DNA of 14,392 bases from NCBI GenBank assembly GCA_003731675.1, contig RCNQ01000299.1, positions 1 through 14,392 of the forward strand, given 5' to 3'. Source of the DNA: Bacteroidetes/Chlorobi group bacterium ChocPot_Mid (GTDB lineage: Bacteria > Bacteroidota > Ignavibacteria > Kapaibacteriales > UBA2268). Below the pieces are notes generated by a model, which ran no database searches, was not told the DNA's origin, and saw nothing but the letters and a program-made list of their open reading frames with translations. A program made the position numbers and the translations under genes. Position 1 is the first letter of the stretch. Every line of letters begins with the position of its first letter. Positions 6,262 through 14,321 of this stretch are shown piece after piece.

Positions 6262-7494
6262 CTATTTATTATAAGAAAGCAACCTTTGCTCACCTTCTAA
6301 AGCCCGAAGCTTTGTCAAATCCTGACTTACTTCAAGAGTTCCCAAATAATCTCCCTTCTCATCTCTTACAGCAAAATACTCTATGTGTATAAATTTCCCG
6401 TGAAGATTTATCCAAAATGGAGCCCTGTCTTCTTTACCACTTTTGAAGTCATCAATTATCTGATTTACTACATGCACACTCGATGGTGGATGACACAACC
6501 TTACATCACGTCTCAAAATAGCCCTGTTCCTTGCAAAAATTCTTTCTTCACCTTGAGTAAAATATCTGACTTTATCATCTTTATCAACAAAAGTCAAATC
6601 AAATGGCAATGTATTCAGTAAAGCATTCAACTCATGCGGTGTAAAGCTACCAGATGGCAAATGAATCATATTCTCATCACTTTTAGAATGTTCTGTCTGC
6701 GACTCTGTTCCCTCCGGTCGCCATTCAACCTGTGGGTCGTAAAGACAAAAACCTATTTCAAGTGTCTGCTGATATATTTCATACCACTCCAGATTTGTCA
6801 GCAAATCCATAGCCATAGGAAAAAGAATTTCTTCTTCCTTCATTATCATATCTGTAATAGCTTCTGTAGCCGGAGTAAACAAAAATTCAACTGCTGACTG
6901 TAAATCATCTAAATCACTTATGGCATCAGTATTGCAGACCTCAATTGCCGCTTTAAGTTTTTCCCTTGCTTCATCATGCTTAGCCCACATGACTTTTGGT
7001 GGTCCAGTTATATTCTTCTTTTCCAAAAACGGAAAAAGTAAATTTTCTTTTCTTTGATAATGCTTGTCCACATCCATTAAAGCATTCAAATTACCTTTTA
7101 TTCTATTTACATTTTCTGGAATTTCGGATTCTTTTAAATCACTAATCTTACCAAACAATTCTTGCAACTGTTTAACAACCTTTACTAATTCAGCATTCTC
7201 CTTCTTAAAAGTATCAACAGGATGACCTTCGGGAACTTCCTTGGCAAATGTATGGTCAATATTGCCTTCCAAAACTTTTCCGTGAATATCACAGAGTTTT
7301 ATCACTTCTGTTTCCGGTAAACCTTCATTAATTAATTCCTGTTCAACTTCAACTATTTCACCATAAGGAATTTTTTGCATTAAATTCATCAATTGAGACC
7401 TCACCTGTTCGGGAGCTGAACCTTCATGAAGCTGTAAAATCAAATGTTTTAGCAATCTCTTTCTGTTTTCCGAATTATTTATCAACTCACTCAT
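6262..7494 (-). CDS. DUF438/hemerythrin/PAS domain protein, probable O2 or NO sensor
   Basis: The protein has 410 residues when started at the ATG at 7494. The upstream TTG at 7512 is in frame but lacks a ribosome site, whereas AAAGG (7506-7502) sits 7 nt before this ATG. Three domains follow in order. DUF438 is at about 5-80. A hemerythrin-like four-helix bundle is at about 88-235, with candidate di-iron ligands His91, His145, Glu150, His173 and a glutamate in MKEEEILFP (220-222). A PAS domain of the DUF438-associated type is at about 285-400, with its CHPP motif at 334-337 and an HIEYFAVRD strand. There is no transmembrane segment, kinase or DNA-binding domain, so it should be a soluble sensor, an oxygen/NO-binding protein or a repair factor. 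The second gene of the operon, 56 bp after the cupin. Confidence 0.88.
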   Translation of the reverse strand: MSELINNSENRKRLLKHLILQLHEGSAPEQVRSQLMNLMQKIPYGEIVEVEQELINEGLPETEVIKLCDIHGKVLEGNIDHTFAKEVPEGHPVDTFKKENAELVKVVKQLQELFGKISDLKESEIPENVNRIKGNLNALMDVDKHYQRKENLLFPFLEKKNITGPPKVMWAKHDEAREKLKAAIEVCNTDAISDLDDLQSAVEFLFTPATEAITDMIMKEEEILFPMAMDLLTNLEWYEIYQQTLEIGFCLYDPQVEWRPEGTESQTEHSKSDENMIHLPSGSFTPHELNALLNTLPFDLTFVDKDDKVRYFTQGEERIFARNRAILRRDVRLCHPPSSVHVVNQIIDDFKSGKEDRAPFWINLHGKFIHIEYFAVRDEKGDYLGTLEVSQDLTKLRALEGEQRLLSYNK

Positions 7495-7501
7495 TTCATA
7501 A

Positions 7502-7506
7502 CCTTT
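7502..7506 (-). promoter_or_regulatory. Ribosome binding site that fixes the start of the hemerythrin/PAS gene
   Basis: AAAGG on the minus strand lies 7 nt upstream of the ATG at 7494. The alternative TTG start at 7512 would place this site inside the coding sequence and has no purine-rich site of its own, so the shorter protein (410 residues, not 416) is preferred. Confidence 0.7.
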
Positions 7507-7550
7507 CTTCAAAATATTACATATCTTCTAATAACAATTTTAATTTTCTT

Positions 7551-7865
7551 CTAAGATTTGCTTTTTATCATAGTAAGCAACATCTTAAATTTCCCCATCG
7601 CAACAACAGCATGCGGAACATCAGCAGGCATAACAATTGATTCACCTTCATTTAGTTCATAAGGAACTTTGTTAATATGAATTTCTGCTTTGCCTTCCAC
7701 AATTTGCACAAGTGCATCGAAAGGTGCAGTATGCTCGCTTAATGATTGTCCTTCGTCAAATGAAAATAACGTTACATTACCAGCTTCTTTTTTTATTATC
7801 ATCTTGCTGATAATTGAACCATCACTATAACCCAAATCTCTCTTGAAATTCATTTTCTCTGTCAT
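7551..7865 (-). CDS. Small single-domain cupin
   Basis: This 104-residue protein is the first gene of the operon. The first cupin motif is reduced: His45 in SEHTAPFDALVQIVEG, without the second His of the usual HxH. The second motif is good: GESIVMPADVPHAV with Gly74, Pro80 and His85. A metal site with only two histidines is possible, so sugar isomerase or dioxygenase chemistry cannot be claimed. Stand-alone cupins of this kind commonly accompany redox or NO-related genes, which agrees with its neighbours. AGGAG is followed by a 7-8 nt spacer and the ATG. Transcription probably starts at the promoter 7927-7958, shared in one intergenic region with the divergent Rrf2 gene. Confidence 0.85.
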   Translation of the reverse strand: MTEKMNFKRDLGYSDGSIISKMIIKKEAGNVTLFSFDEGQSLSEHTAPFDALVQIVEGKAEIHINKVPYELNEGESIVMPADVPHAVVAMGKFKMLLTMIKSKS

Positions 7866-7908
7866 TTTAGTTTCTCCTAAAATATTATTTAATCAATTGT
7901 TTATAATC

Positions 7909-7943
7909 AGACTAAAAAGTCTTATTCAAAATTAAGACTTTTT
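7909..7943. promoter_or_regulatory. Probable Rrf2 operator: nested inverted repeats over the cupin promoter
   Basis: Two palindromes overlap. AGACT-aaaa-AGTCT occupies 7909-7922, and an 11-bp perfect inverted repeat, AAAAAGTCTTA/TAAGACTTTTT, occupies 7914-7924 and 7933-7943 with an 8 bp spacer. A second AGACT starts at 7935. The repeat covers the -7 box and part of the spacer of the cupin promoter, where a repressor would act. The GACT/AGTC core recalls sites of IscR-type Rrf2 regulators but the spacing differs from the E. coli type 1 site. A hairpin in RNA is the alternative reading. Confidence 0.6.
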
Positions 7944-7958
7944 TATCTTATTTCCAAA
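7927..7958 (-). promoter_or_regulatory. Bacteroidota-type promoter of the cupin-ferredoxin operon
   Basis: On the minus strand TTTG (7958-7955), 20 bp, then TAATTTTG (7934-7927) match the Bacteroidota consensus. Transcription would begin near 7920, about 55 nt before the cupin ATG. For the divergent Rrf2 gene a -7-like TATTTTTG lies at 7968-7975, but it has no TTTG partner and is too close to the start codon to be convincing. Confidence 0.62.
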
Positions 7959-7991
7959 TATTTTTTTTATTTTTGTAAAAAAAGGAGTTAT

Positions 7992-8435
7992 ATGACAGTT
8001 ATATTTTCAAAAAAATGTGAGCTTGCACTTCAATCAGTTTTGTATTTATCTTCTTTAGATAGATACGAGATGAAAAGTGCAAAAGAAATTTCTGATGAAA
8101 TTAACGTTCCTAAGGAATTCGTATCCAAGGTATTGCAAACGCTTGTTCTGAATGGCATTGTTTCGTCAAGAAAAGGAAAAAATGGTGGATTTTATCTGGG
8201 CAAGCCAGCAAATCAAATTAGATTGATTGAAATTGTACTTGCTATTGATGGATTGGAGATTTTTCACAATTGTGTCCTTGGGTTTCCTGGTTGCTCCCCA
8301 AAAAATCCTTGTCCTGTCCATGAAAAATGGGGTAAACTTCGTGACGAAACTTACAAAATGCTCAGTGAATCAAACCTTGAAGAGTTTAAGGAAGTTACAA
8401 TTAAAAAAATTAAAAATCTCAACTTTCACCAATAA
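7992..8435 (+). CDS. Rrf2-family transcriptional regulator with three cluster-type cysteines
   Basis: This 147-residue DNA-binding regulator has an N-terminal winged helix (about 1-80) with a recognition helix around VPKEFVSKVLQTL and the family wing KGKNGGFYLGKP (61-72). A C-terminal Cys triad follows: Cys94-x6-Cys101-x5-Cys107 (NCVLGFPGC, then PCP). In IscR and NsrR a comparable triad holds a 2Fe-2S or NO-sensitive 4Fe-4S cluster; the spacing here is one residue longer in the first gap than in IscR. AAAGGAG ends 4 nt before the ATG. The gene diverges from the cupin operon over 126 bp that contain palindromes, so it is the likely local regulator and may also control itself. Whether the signal is NO, iron-sulfur status or O2 cannot be told. 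Confidence 0.92.
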   Translation: MTVIFSKKCELALQSVLYLSSLDRYEMKSAKEISDEINVPKEFVSKVLQTLVLNGIVSSRKGKNGGFYLGKPANQIRLIEIVLAIDGLEIFHNCVLGFPGCSPKNPCPVHEKWGKLRDETYKMLSESNLEEFKEVTIKKIKNLNFHQ

Positions 8436-8459
8436 CAAATCATTATTGGAAGTGTTTTA
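8429..8459 (+). terminator. Probable intrinsic terminator of the Rrf2 gene
   Basis: CCAATAA (8429-8435) and TTATTGG (8443-8449) form a 7-bp stem with a 7-nt loop; a short T-rich tail (TGTTTT) follows after two As. The first arm includes the Rrf2 stop codon. It lies between the convergent Rrf2 and gpsA genes. The short, AT-rich stem keeps confidence moderate. Confidence 0.55.
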
Positions 8460-8468
8460 AACTAACAA

Positions 8469-9479
8469 TCACCACCACCATTCGTGTTTGGTTTCGCGTG
8501 TCATTAGGTTAGCTATTGCTTCCAAAGGATTAACATCATCGAATAAAATTCTGTGGACTTGTTCAGTTATTGGAAGCTCTACCTGATGTTTTTGACTTAA
8601 CTGATACGCAGAAATTGTAGTTTCGACACCTTCAGCAATCATTTTCATTTCACTGAGAATTTCTTTTAGCTTCCTTCCTTTACCTATTTGCTCACCAACA
8701 TATCTGTTTCTGCTATGTTTACTATTGCATGTAACGACAAGGTCTCCTAATCCTGACAATCCAAAAAAGGTTTTATGATTAGCACCAAGAGCCACCCCTA
8801 ATCTCCCCATTCCCGCTAAACCTCTTGTTATCAGTGCGGCTTTGGTGTTATCACCAATACCTAAACCATCAATTATACCTGCCGCTATTGCTATCACATT
8901 TTTCAATGCTCCTCCAATCTCGCAGCCAATAACATCTTCAGAAGTATAAACCCTAAAATATTTATTCGAAAATATATTCTGAATTTGTCGGGCATTTTCA
9001 ATTACTTCTGAAGCGGCTACTATTGTTGTTGGTGTACATCTTGATACTTCTTCTGCATGACTGGGACCTGTCAGAACGACATAATGTTGTTCACTAACTC
9101 CGGCAACATCCCTCAATATCTGTGAAACACGCATTAAAGTATTCTTTTCTATACCTTTTGATAAATTAACTATTATCTTATCTTTTAAATGAAACTTATA
9201 TAATTCGAATACTTCTCTTATGTGCTGGGTTGGAACAGCAAGCACATAGAAATCACAAAATCTCAAATCCGATACATTGTAAGAAGCTTTTATATGAGAA
9301 TTGAGCAGTAATACACCAGGCAAATACTTGCTGTTTGTGTGTGATTTGTTGATTTCTTCTACTACATCTTTTTCGTGAGACCAAAGAATTACTTTGTGGC
9401 TGTTTTCGGATAAAACTTTAGCCACAGATGTTCCCCAGCCACCTGCACCGATTATTCCGATTTTTTGGTGACCAAACAA
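8469..9479 (-). CDS. gpsA: NAD(P)+-dependent glycerol-3-phosphate dehydrogenase
   Basis: GpsA reduces dihydroxyacetone phosphate to sn-glycerol 3-phosphate, the backbone of bacterial phospholipids, in the cytoplasm. The 336-residue protein has the N-terminal nucleotide site GAGGWG (11-16), LSKGIE and GPSHAEEV in the middle, and the C-terminal catalytic signatures GGALKNVIAIAAGI, GDNTKAALITRG and GLSGLGDLVVTC. The start is a TTG; no in-frame ATG lies near enough to keep the first beta strand, and AGAGGA lies 9 nt upstream inside the end of plsY. Only 2 bp separate it from the plsY stop codon, so it is probably translated by the same ribosomes and supplies the PlsY acceptor. The C-terminus ends in an unusual His-Glu-Trp-Trp-Trp. 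Confidence 0.96.
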   Translation of the reverse strand: MFGHQKIGIIGAGGWGTSVAKVLSENSHKVILWSHEKDVVEEINKSHTNSKYLPGVLLLNSHIKASYNVSDLRFCDFYVLAVPTQHIREVFELYKFHLKDKIIVNLSKGIEKNTLMRVSQILRDVAGVSEQHYVVLTGPSHAEEVSRCTPTTIVAASEVIENARQIQNIFSNKYFRVYTSEDVIGCEIGGALKNVIAIAAGIIDGLGIGDNTKAALITRGLAGMGRLGVALGANHKTFFGLSGLGDLVVTCNSKHSRNRYVGEQIGKGRKLKEILSEMKMIAEGVETTISAYQLSQKHQVELPITEQVHRILFDDVNPLEAIANLMTRETKHEWWW

Positions 9480-9481
9480 AT

Positions 9482-10177
9482 TTATTTATCCTCTTTATAC
9501 GATTTCAATTTTATTAGATGAAGTTTACTAAATCTGTTTTCTGTACCTTCTATCAGTCTTTTTATATTTGACCTGTGAGCAAAAACCAATAATAAAGACA
9601 AAGCAGTTATAAAGTAAATTAAAATATTATACCCAGGAATATCAACACCAAAAATATTATAACGGAATAACAGAGAAGAAGGTAAAGATAATGCAGCTAA
9701 AATTGAACCCAACGAAATATATCCTGAAAGTATTACTGCAATAAGAAATATTCCTAAAGCAATTCCAACTTCAATAGGCATAATTCCAAGCAACATTCCT
9801 GCCGCTGTATTTATACCCTTGCCACCTTTGAATCCTACAAAAACCGAGTAAATATGACCCATTACTGCAGATATCCCAGCTATTATCATTACTATCGTAT
9901 GATTCTCAAAATATGTTGAACCAAAATTATAATCAACATCAAATAAATTTGCTATTACCAAAACGGCAACAAGCCCTTTAACAACATCAGCTACCTGTAC
10001 AACTATACCCCACTTCCATCCCAAAATCCTGAATGCATTGGTACTCCCCATATTACCGCTCCCTTTTTTTCGAATATCAAATCCGAAAAACAATTTACTG
10101 ACAATTACAGCACTTGGAAATGAACCTGCAAGGTAGCTCAACACAATAATAATAATTAATGATAATACTGGATGCAT
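9482..10177 (-). CDS. plsY: Acyl-phosphate:glycerol-3-phosphate acyltransferase
   Basis: PlsY is an inner-membrane enzyme that moves the fatty acyl group from acyl-phosphate (made by PlsX) to glycerol 3-phosphate, giving lysophosphatidic acid. The 231-residue protein is very hydrophobic with several membrane helices (for example 4-25, 52-77 and 95-112). It shows the three family motifs: GSGNMGSTNAF (39-49) after SFPS, GHIYSVFVGFKGGKGI (107-122), and the late HRSNIKRLIEGTE. A serine replaces the proline often found after GHxF/Y. No clear Shine-Dalgarno site precedes the ATG, which is common in this group. The PlsX gene is not in the window. The gene lies 68 bp after the RNA methyltransferase and 2 bp before gpsA. 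Confidence 0.95.
   Translation of the reverse strand: MHPVLSLIIIIVLSYLAGSFPSAVIVSKLFFGFDIRKKGSGNMGSTNAFRILGWKWGIVVQVADVVKGLVAVLVIANLFDVDYNFGSTYFENHTIVMIIAGISAVMGHIYSVFVGFKGGKGINTAAGMLLGIMPIEVGIALGIFLIAVILSGYISLGSILAALSLPSSLLFRYNIFGVDIPGYNILIYFITALSLLLVFAHRSNIKRLIEGTENRFSKLHLIKLKSYKEDK
9489..9494 (-). promoter_or_regulatory. Ribosome binding site for the TTG start of gpsA
   Basis: AGAGGA lies in the last codons of plsY, 9 nt before the TTG at 9479. It supports the rare start codon and suggests translational coupling of the two phospholipid genes. Confidence 0.65.
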
Positions 10178-10245
10178 AATATTTTATAAATTAATTTAAC
10201 ATTTAATCCGATAATATTCAAATTTCAAAAATAAGAAAAATATAA

Positions 10246-11025
10246 TTATTTTATTAATTTTTTTAATGCTAACTCGTACATTACAATACCTGCGGCAACA
10301 GAAACATTTAACGAATCAAAATTGCCGTTACCCTTTATCTTCACTTTCTCGCTAACAATATTCTCTAATCCCTTTTGGATTCCTTGTGATTCATTACCCA
10401 GAATTATGCCAAAATTATTGTTTATTTCAATTTCATTTATATATTTTTTTGCATCTAAGAATGTACCTAAAATTGTATGTCCAAAAAATTTTTCAGGAAT
10501 TACTTTCAATAAATCCACATTTTGAATACATTTGATTTTGAATACTGCTCCCATAGATGAGCGTATGGTCTTTGGATTGTATAAATCAGCACATCCTTTA
10601 CTCAACAATACCTGCTGAAAGCCAAACCATTCTGCTGTTCTGATTATTGTCCCGACATTGCCAGGGTCTGCTATTCTGTCAAGCGATATAAATGATTGCG
10701 TTGTTACTACTTTTTCTTCTCTTATCTTAACACAAAGCATTATATCCTGTGCTGTTTCTGTATCGCTTAAAGATTCAAATATTTTTCTTGGAGTTTTAAA
10801 TATTTTCGCAGAGTATTTCTTTGCAATTTTATCAGCAAGGTTATTGCAATCATCATTTGCGTTTCCAGGCAGAACAACAAACTCCGGTTCGTAGTTAGAT
10901 TCTAATATCTCTTCGCTAATTTTATAACCTTCTGCTATAAACAGCTTATGCTCTTCTCTTCCCTTTTTTTTATGAAGAGACTTTATCAGTTTAACTTGTT
11001 CCTTCGTCAGTTCTTGGTAAATCAT
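10246..11025 (-). CDS. SpoU/TrmH-family RNA 2'-O-ribose methyltransferase
   Basis: The 259-residue protein belongs to the SPOUT class that methylates ribose 2'-OH groups in rRNA or tRNA with S-adenosylmethionine. The N-terminal part (1-100) is the substrate-binding domain of the family. The three knot motifs are present: motif 1, DRIADPGNVGTIIRTAEWFG (116-135) with Asn123 and catalytic-type Arg129; motif 2, ILGNESQGI (208-216); and motif 3, SLNVSVAAGIVMYEL (238-252). Just before motif 3 the usual I-P-x is replaced by IKGNGNF, a modest divergence. The RNA target cannot be predicted, so no symbol is given. It starts 47 bp after the S41 protease gene and leads into plsY, so it is probably in the same transcript. 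No clear ribosome site is visible. Confidence 0.92.
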   Translation of the reverse strand: MIYQELTKEQVKLIKSLHKKKGREEHKLFIAEGYKISEEILESNYEPEFVVLPGNANDDCNNLADKIAKKYSAKIFKTPRKIFESLSDTETAQDIMLCVKIREEKVVTTQSFISLDRIADPGNVGTIIRTAEWFGFQQVLLSKGCADLYNPKTIRSSMGAVFKIKCIQNVDLLKVIPEKFFGHTILGTFLDAKKYINEIEINNNFGIILGNESQGIQKGLENIVSEKVKIKGNGNFDSLNVSVAAGIVMYELALKKLIK

Positions 11026-11072
11026 AATTAAAATTACGAAGTATTATTTCATCTTATTAGTAAATGATACAT

Positions 11073-12737
11073 CTATTTTCTTAATCTTTTTAAGCTCGTA
11101 ATTTTAGTAATCTCTGGAAACATTTGCGATGCTTTTAAAAATTGGTAATCTGTCGAATAAAAAACCTGCCACATTTCGTTTGTATTCCAGACAGTATTTG
11201 CAATATTTGCTTTTATCTGTGTAGTAATATAATCCTTATCTATTTCATACTGGTCTTGTTTCCATTCAACACCTTTTTTCTCTGCAAACTTTTTGAAATC
11301 ATCAAAAACCTTTTCACTAATTTGATACTCCTTAATAAATTTATTGACATTTTTCCCATAATTTTTCTTGATTGAATTCAGGTCAACAAAATCATTAATA
11401 AACTCATTAAAAGTCACTTTCATTCTGATTTGTATTCCGAGATCTGTCAATGTATCCATTTTGATAATAATATCAGGAGTAATACCTCCGGCACCTAAAA
11501 CAAGTCTGCCACACTTTGTATAATAAATTGGTAAAGAATCGAGATTTACTTCTTTATCTTTATCGCTTCCTTTTTTCAATTGTGTCTTAATTTTATCCAA
11601 AGAATTAATAATGTAATTCCCGTCTTCAAGGTCCATTCTACCCACAAGATGAAGGTATTTATCTTTATCCTTAAAAGGTCTTTGGATACACCTACCTGAA
11701 GGAGTATAATATTTTGCTGTTGTTATTCTAAATGCAGAGCCGTCCGTATTGTCGTATTGCCTTTGAACCAAACCTTTACCATAAGATGTAGTCCCTACTA
11801 TTAATCCCCTGTCAAGGTCCTGAATTGCTCCGGCAACTATTTCACTTGCTGAGGCTGAACCTTCATCAACCATTACTAACAATGGAATATCCTCAAAACG
11901 TCCACCGTATGACGACATATACACTTCATCAAACTCAGGCAATCTGCCCTTTGTGTAAACAATCGTATCGTTACCCTTTAAAAACTCATCAGCAACATAG
12001 AATGCCTGATTCAGATACCCACCCGGATTCCCACGCAAGTCTAAAATAAGCTTCTTCATTCCCTGCTTTCTCAAATTCTCAAGTGCTGTCATCATCTCTT
12101 CATGTGTTGTAGCAGCAAACCTATTGATTTTTACCACACCAATATCAGTTCCATCAATGATAAAACTTGCATCAACAGTAAATAAAGGAATTTTATCACG
12201 AACAATAATAAATTTCAATAAACTTTTTGTGCCTTCCCTTTTAATCTCCACAGTAACTTTTGTGCCTTTGGGTCCCCTTAATTTTTTTGGAACATCGTTC
12301 CTTTGAATTCCAATAGCATTTACATTGTCTATCTTAACAATTTTGTCACCCGATAATATCCCCAACTTTGAGCTTGGACCACCCGGAATGGGAGATATAA
12401 TAGTTATTGTATCATGAATAACATCAAACTCAACTCCAATACCTTCAAAAGCCGCATTGAAATCCTCTGATACATCTTTCATTTCCTCTTGCGAAATATA
12501 CACAGAATGAACATCAAGTTCATTTAGCATCCCTTTGATTGCCGCTTCTACAAGCTTGTGACTGTCCACATCATCTACGTAATTCTTGTAAGCAGTATTT
12601 AGTACATAATTGAATTTCTTTATTTCACTAAATATATTGTCACCGGAAATCAGTGGCTGGAATATTATCCCAACAACTACTCCTACAATAATTGAAGCTG
12701 CCGCTACAATGTAAACTATCTTATTTATCTTTTTCAT
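11073..12737 (-). CDS. S41-family carboxyl-terminal processing protease (CtpA/Prc type)
   Basis: The protease is exported and anchored by one N-terminal segment (about 7-27, hydrophobic after MKKINK), so it acts in the periplasm or at the outer face of the inner membrane. A PDZ domain spans about 97-185 (GIGVEFDV, then LGILSGDKIVKID). The S41 core has LILDLRGNPGGYL (230-242), GSASASEI with the likely nucleophile Ser296, and SYGKGLVQ with the general base Lys321 and Gln325. The Ser-Lys distance of 25 matches CtpB and Prc. A conserved GGITPDI strand and a helical tail of about 130 residues complete the 554-residue protein. Such enzymes trim or degrade envelope proteins from the C-terminus; the substrate is unknown. 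AAGGA lies 7 nt before the ATG. It is the first of four close, same-strand genes. Confidence 0.95.
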   Translation of the reverse strand: MKKINKIVYIVAAASIIVGVVVGIIFQPLISGDNIFSEIKKFNYVLNTAYKNYVDDVDSHKLVEAAIKGMLNELDVHSVYISQEEMKDVSEDFNAAFEGIGVEFDVIHDTITIISPIPGGPSSKLGILSGDKIVKIDNVNAIGIQRNDVPKKLRGPKGTKVTVEIKREGTKSLLKFIIVRDKIPLFTVDASFIIDGTDIGVVKINRFAATTHEEMMTALENLRKQGMKKLILDLRGNPGGYLNQAFYVADEFLKGNDTIVYTKGRLPEFDEVYMSSYGGRFEDIPLLVMVDEGSASASEIVAGAIQDLDRGLIVGTTSYGKGLVQRQYDNTDGSAFRITTAKYYTPSGRCIQRPFKDKDKYLHLVGRMDLEDGNYIINSLDKIKTQLKKGSDKDKEVNLDSLPIYYTKCGRLVLGAGGITPDIIIKMDTLTDLGIQIRMKVTFNEFINDFVDLNSIKKNYGKNVNKFIKEYQISEKVFDDFKKFAEKKGVEWKQDQYEIDKDYITTQIKANIANTVWNTNEMWQVFYSTDYQFLKASQMFPEITKITSLKRLRK

Positions 12738-12863
12738 CAGATTTCCTTAAAATCTACAAACATTATGTTTTAAATTAGTAATTAATCAAAATATAAACGA
12801 TTTAAAATCTAAATTGGTATAAGTTCCGTAATAAAAAAATGTATTATATGTTTTCAGTTACAA

Positions 12864-14300
12864 TCAACTATTCTTCCTTTTTTTATTGAAATAAACATAC
12901 AAAGGTATCCCTGTTGCCACAAGCAGTAATCCGAAAACTGAATTAATTATCTCGCTATGTCCTTTTACATAATTATCAATATCATTATATAACGTAAAAA
13001 CCACAAAAACAGCTGCAAACACGACAAAAATTGCAGGAATCCAAGGGTAGCCAATGACTTTGTAAGGTCTCTCCTTCTCAGGCCATTTCTTCCTCAGAAC
13101 GAACACTCCGTAAGCACCCATTCCGTAAAAAATCCAGCTAATAAAGATTAGCATATCTGTCAAAATATCAAACGTGCCGCTTAAGATAAGCAAAGCTGTC
13201 CATGTCGCCTGTATCATCAAGGCATTAGCAGGTGTTTTAAACTTTGGATGTGTATCACCAATTTTTTTAAAAAACAAATTTTCCCGTGACATCGCAAAAT
13301 AAACCCTTGCACTAACCATAATTGTCCCATTCGCAGTACCAAATGTTGAAATCATTACAGCCGCGGCAATTAATCCTCCTCCAATTGGTCCAAGTACAGC
13401 TGAAGCCATATCCGACGCTACAAGTTTTGAACCTGCCATCTGTTCAATTGGAAGAATATATAAATATGCAAGATTTATCAACAAATAGACAGCTATAATT
13501 ACAAAAGTACCGATGATGAGTGCCAGTGGAATTGTTCTTTGAGAATTTTTGACTTCCCCTGCAACGTAAGTTATATTATTCCAGCCGTCATAAGCCCAGA
13601 ATGCCCCTGAAAGTGCAATCATTATTCCACTGAATAGTCCTGCATTTACTCCATAACCCGGAGCATCTGTCGTAAAGTTTGCAAATGAACCGTCGCCAAG
13701 AGAAAATCCCAACACAACGATTATCAATATTGCCGCAACCTTCATTATTGTAAAAAATGCAGACAGACTCCCACCAAAAATTACTCCCAGATAATTCACA
13801 AAACTCAAGAAAAATAATACTCCTATTGCAATAAGCTTTTCACCTATTTCACGCAAAGGGAATATTGTCCCGATAAATGGTATATGTATAATAAACGTAT
13901 TTTCCACCTCTGGTGAAAATCTCGGCAAAGTAAAAAAGTAACCTGTATAGTGAGCAAAAATATAAATTATCGAAGCAATCGAGCCCGTCTGAATAACTGC
14001 AAGAACAGCCCATCCATAAAGATAAGCATAAAAATCTCCATACATTTCACGAAAATAAATATACTGACCACCGGTTATCGGTATCATGCTCGCAATTTCA
14101 GCATTAGTCAAAGCACCAAATAGCGTTATTACTCCAGCAATCACCCATATAGCGAGCATAAGCTCAGGTGAACCCAACTGCTCAGCCATCAGTGCCGGCT
14201 TCTTGAATATACCTGAGCCAATCACCGCACCAATAACAACTGCAGTCGTAACAAACAAACCTAATTTGGGCACCAGCCCGCTTTTATCTTTTAATTCCAT
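12864..14300 (-). CDS. APC-superfamily amino-acid permease
   Basis: This 478-residue inner-membrane transporter has about 12 predicted helices. The unwound first helix carries VVIGAVIGSGIFKKPA (21-36), which holds the substrate-binding GSGIF motif of the amino acid-polyamine-organocation superfamily. TM2-3 carry NAEIASMIPITGGQYIYFREMYG, a typical LAT/YfnA-like stretch, and helix 6 has GAFWAYDGWNN. It would import or exchange neutral amino acids, but the substrate is not encoded in a motif that I can read. The C-terminus ends in a basic cytoplasmic tail (NKKRKNS). It is 126 bp upstream of the S41 protease gene, with its own stop region, and no clear ribosome site precedes the ATG. Upstream lies the 24-bp repeat array. 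Confidence 0.92.
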   Translation of the reverse strand: MELKDKSGLVPKLGLFVTTAVVIGAVIGSGIFKKPALMAEQLGSPELMLAIWVIAGVITLFGALTNAEIASMIPITGGQYIYFREMYGDFYAYLYGWAVLAVIQTGSIASIIYIFAHYTGYFFTLPRFSPEVENTFIIHIPFIGTIFPLREIGEKLIAIGVLFFLSFVNYLGVIFGGSLSAFFTIMKVAAILIIVVLGFSLGDGSFANFTTDAPGYGVNAGLFSGIMIALSGAFWAYDGWNNITYVAGEVKNSQRTIPLALIIGTFVIIAVYLLINLAYLYILPIEQMAGSKLVASDMASAVLGPIGGGLIAAAVMISTFGTANGTIMVSARVYFAMSRENLFFKKIGDTHPKFKTPANALMIQATWTALLILSGTFDILTDMLIFISWIFYGMGAYGVFVLRKKWPEKERPYKVIGYPWIPAIFVVFAAVFVVFTLYNDIDNYVKGHSEIINSVFGLLLVATGIPLYVYFNKKRKNS

Positions 14301-14321
14301 TTTTTTTCATTATCAATTTTC

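Noticed and set aside
7495..7512. TTG at 7512 as start of the hemerythrin/PAS gene
   Set aside because: No ribosome site precedes it; the AAAGG that serves the ATG at 7494 would be inside the coding sequence.
7914..7943. The long inverted repeat in the cupin-Rrf2 spacer read as a terminator
   Set aside because: It lies between divergent genes, where no transcript would need to end, and it overlaps a good promoter; an operator is more likely.
8227..8460. A 77-codon frame overlapping the end of the Rrf2 gene
   Set aside because: It is a shadow in another frame of a well-supported gene and has no ribosome site.
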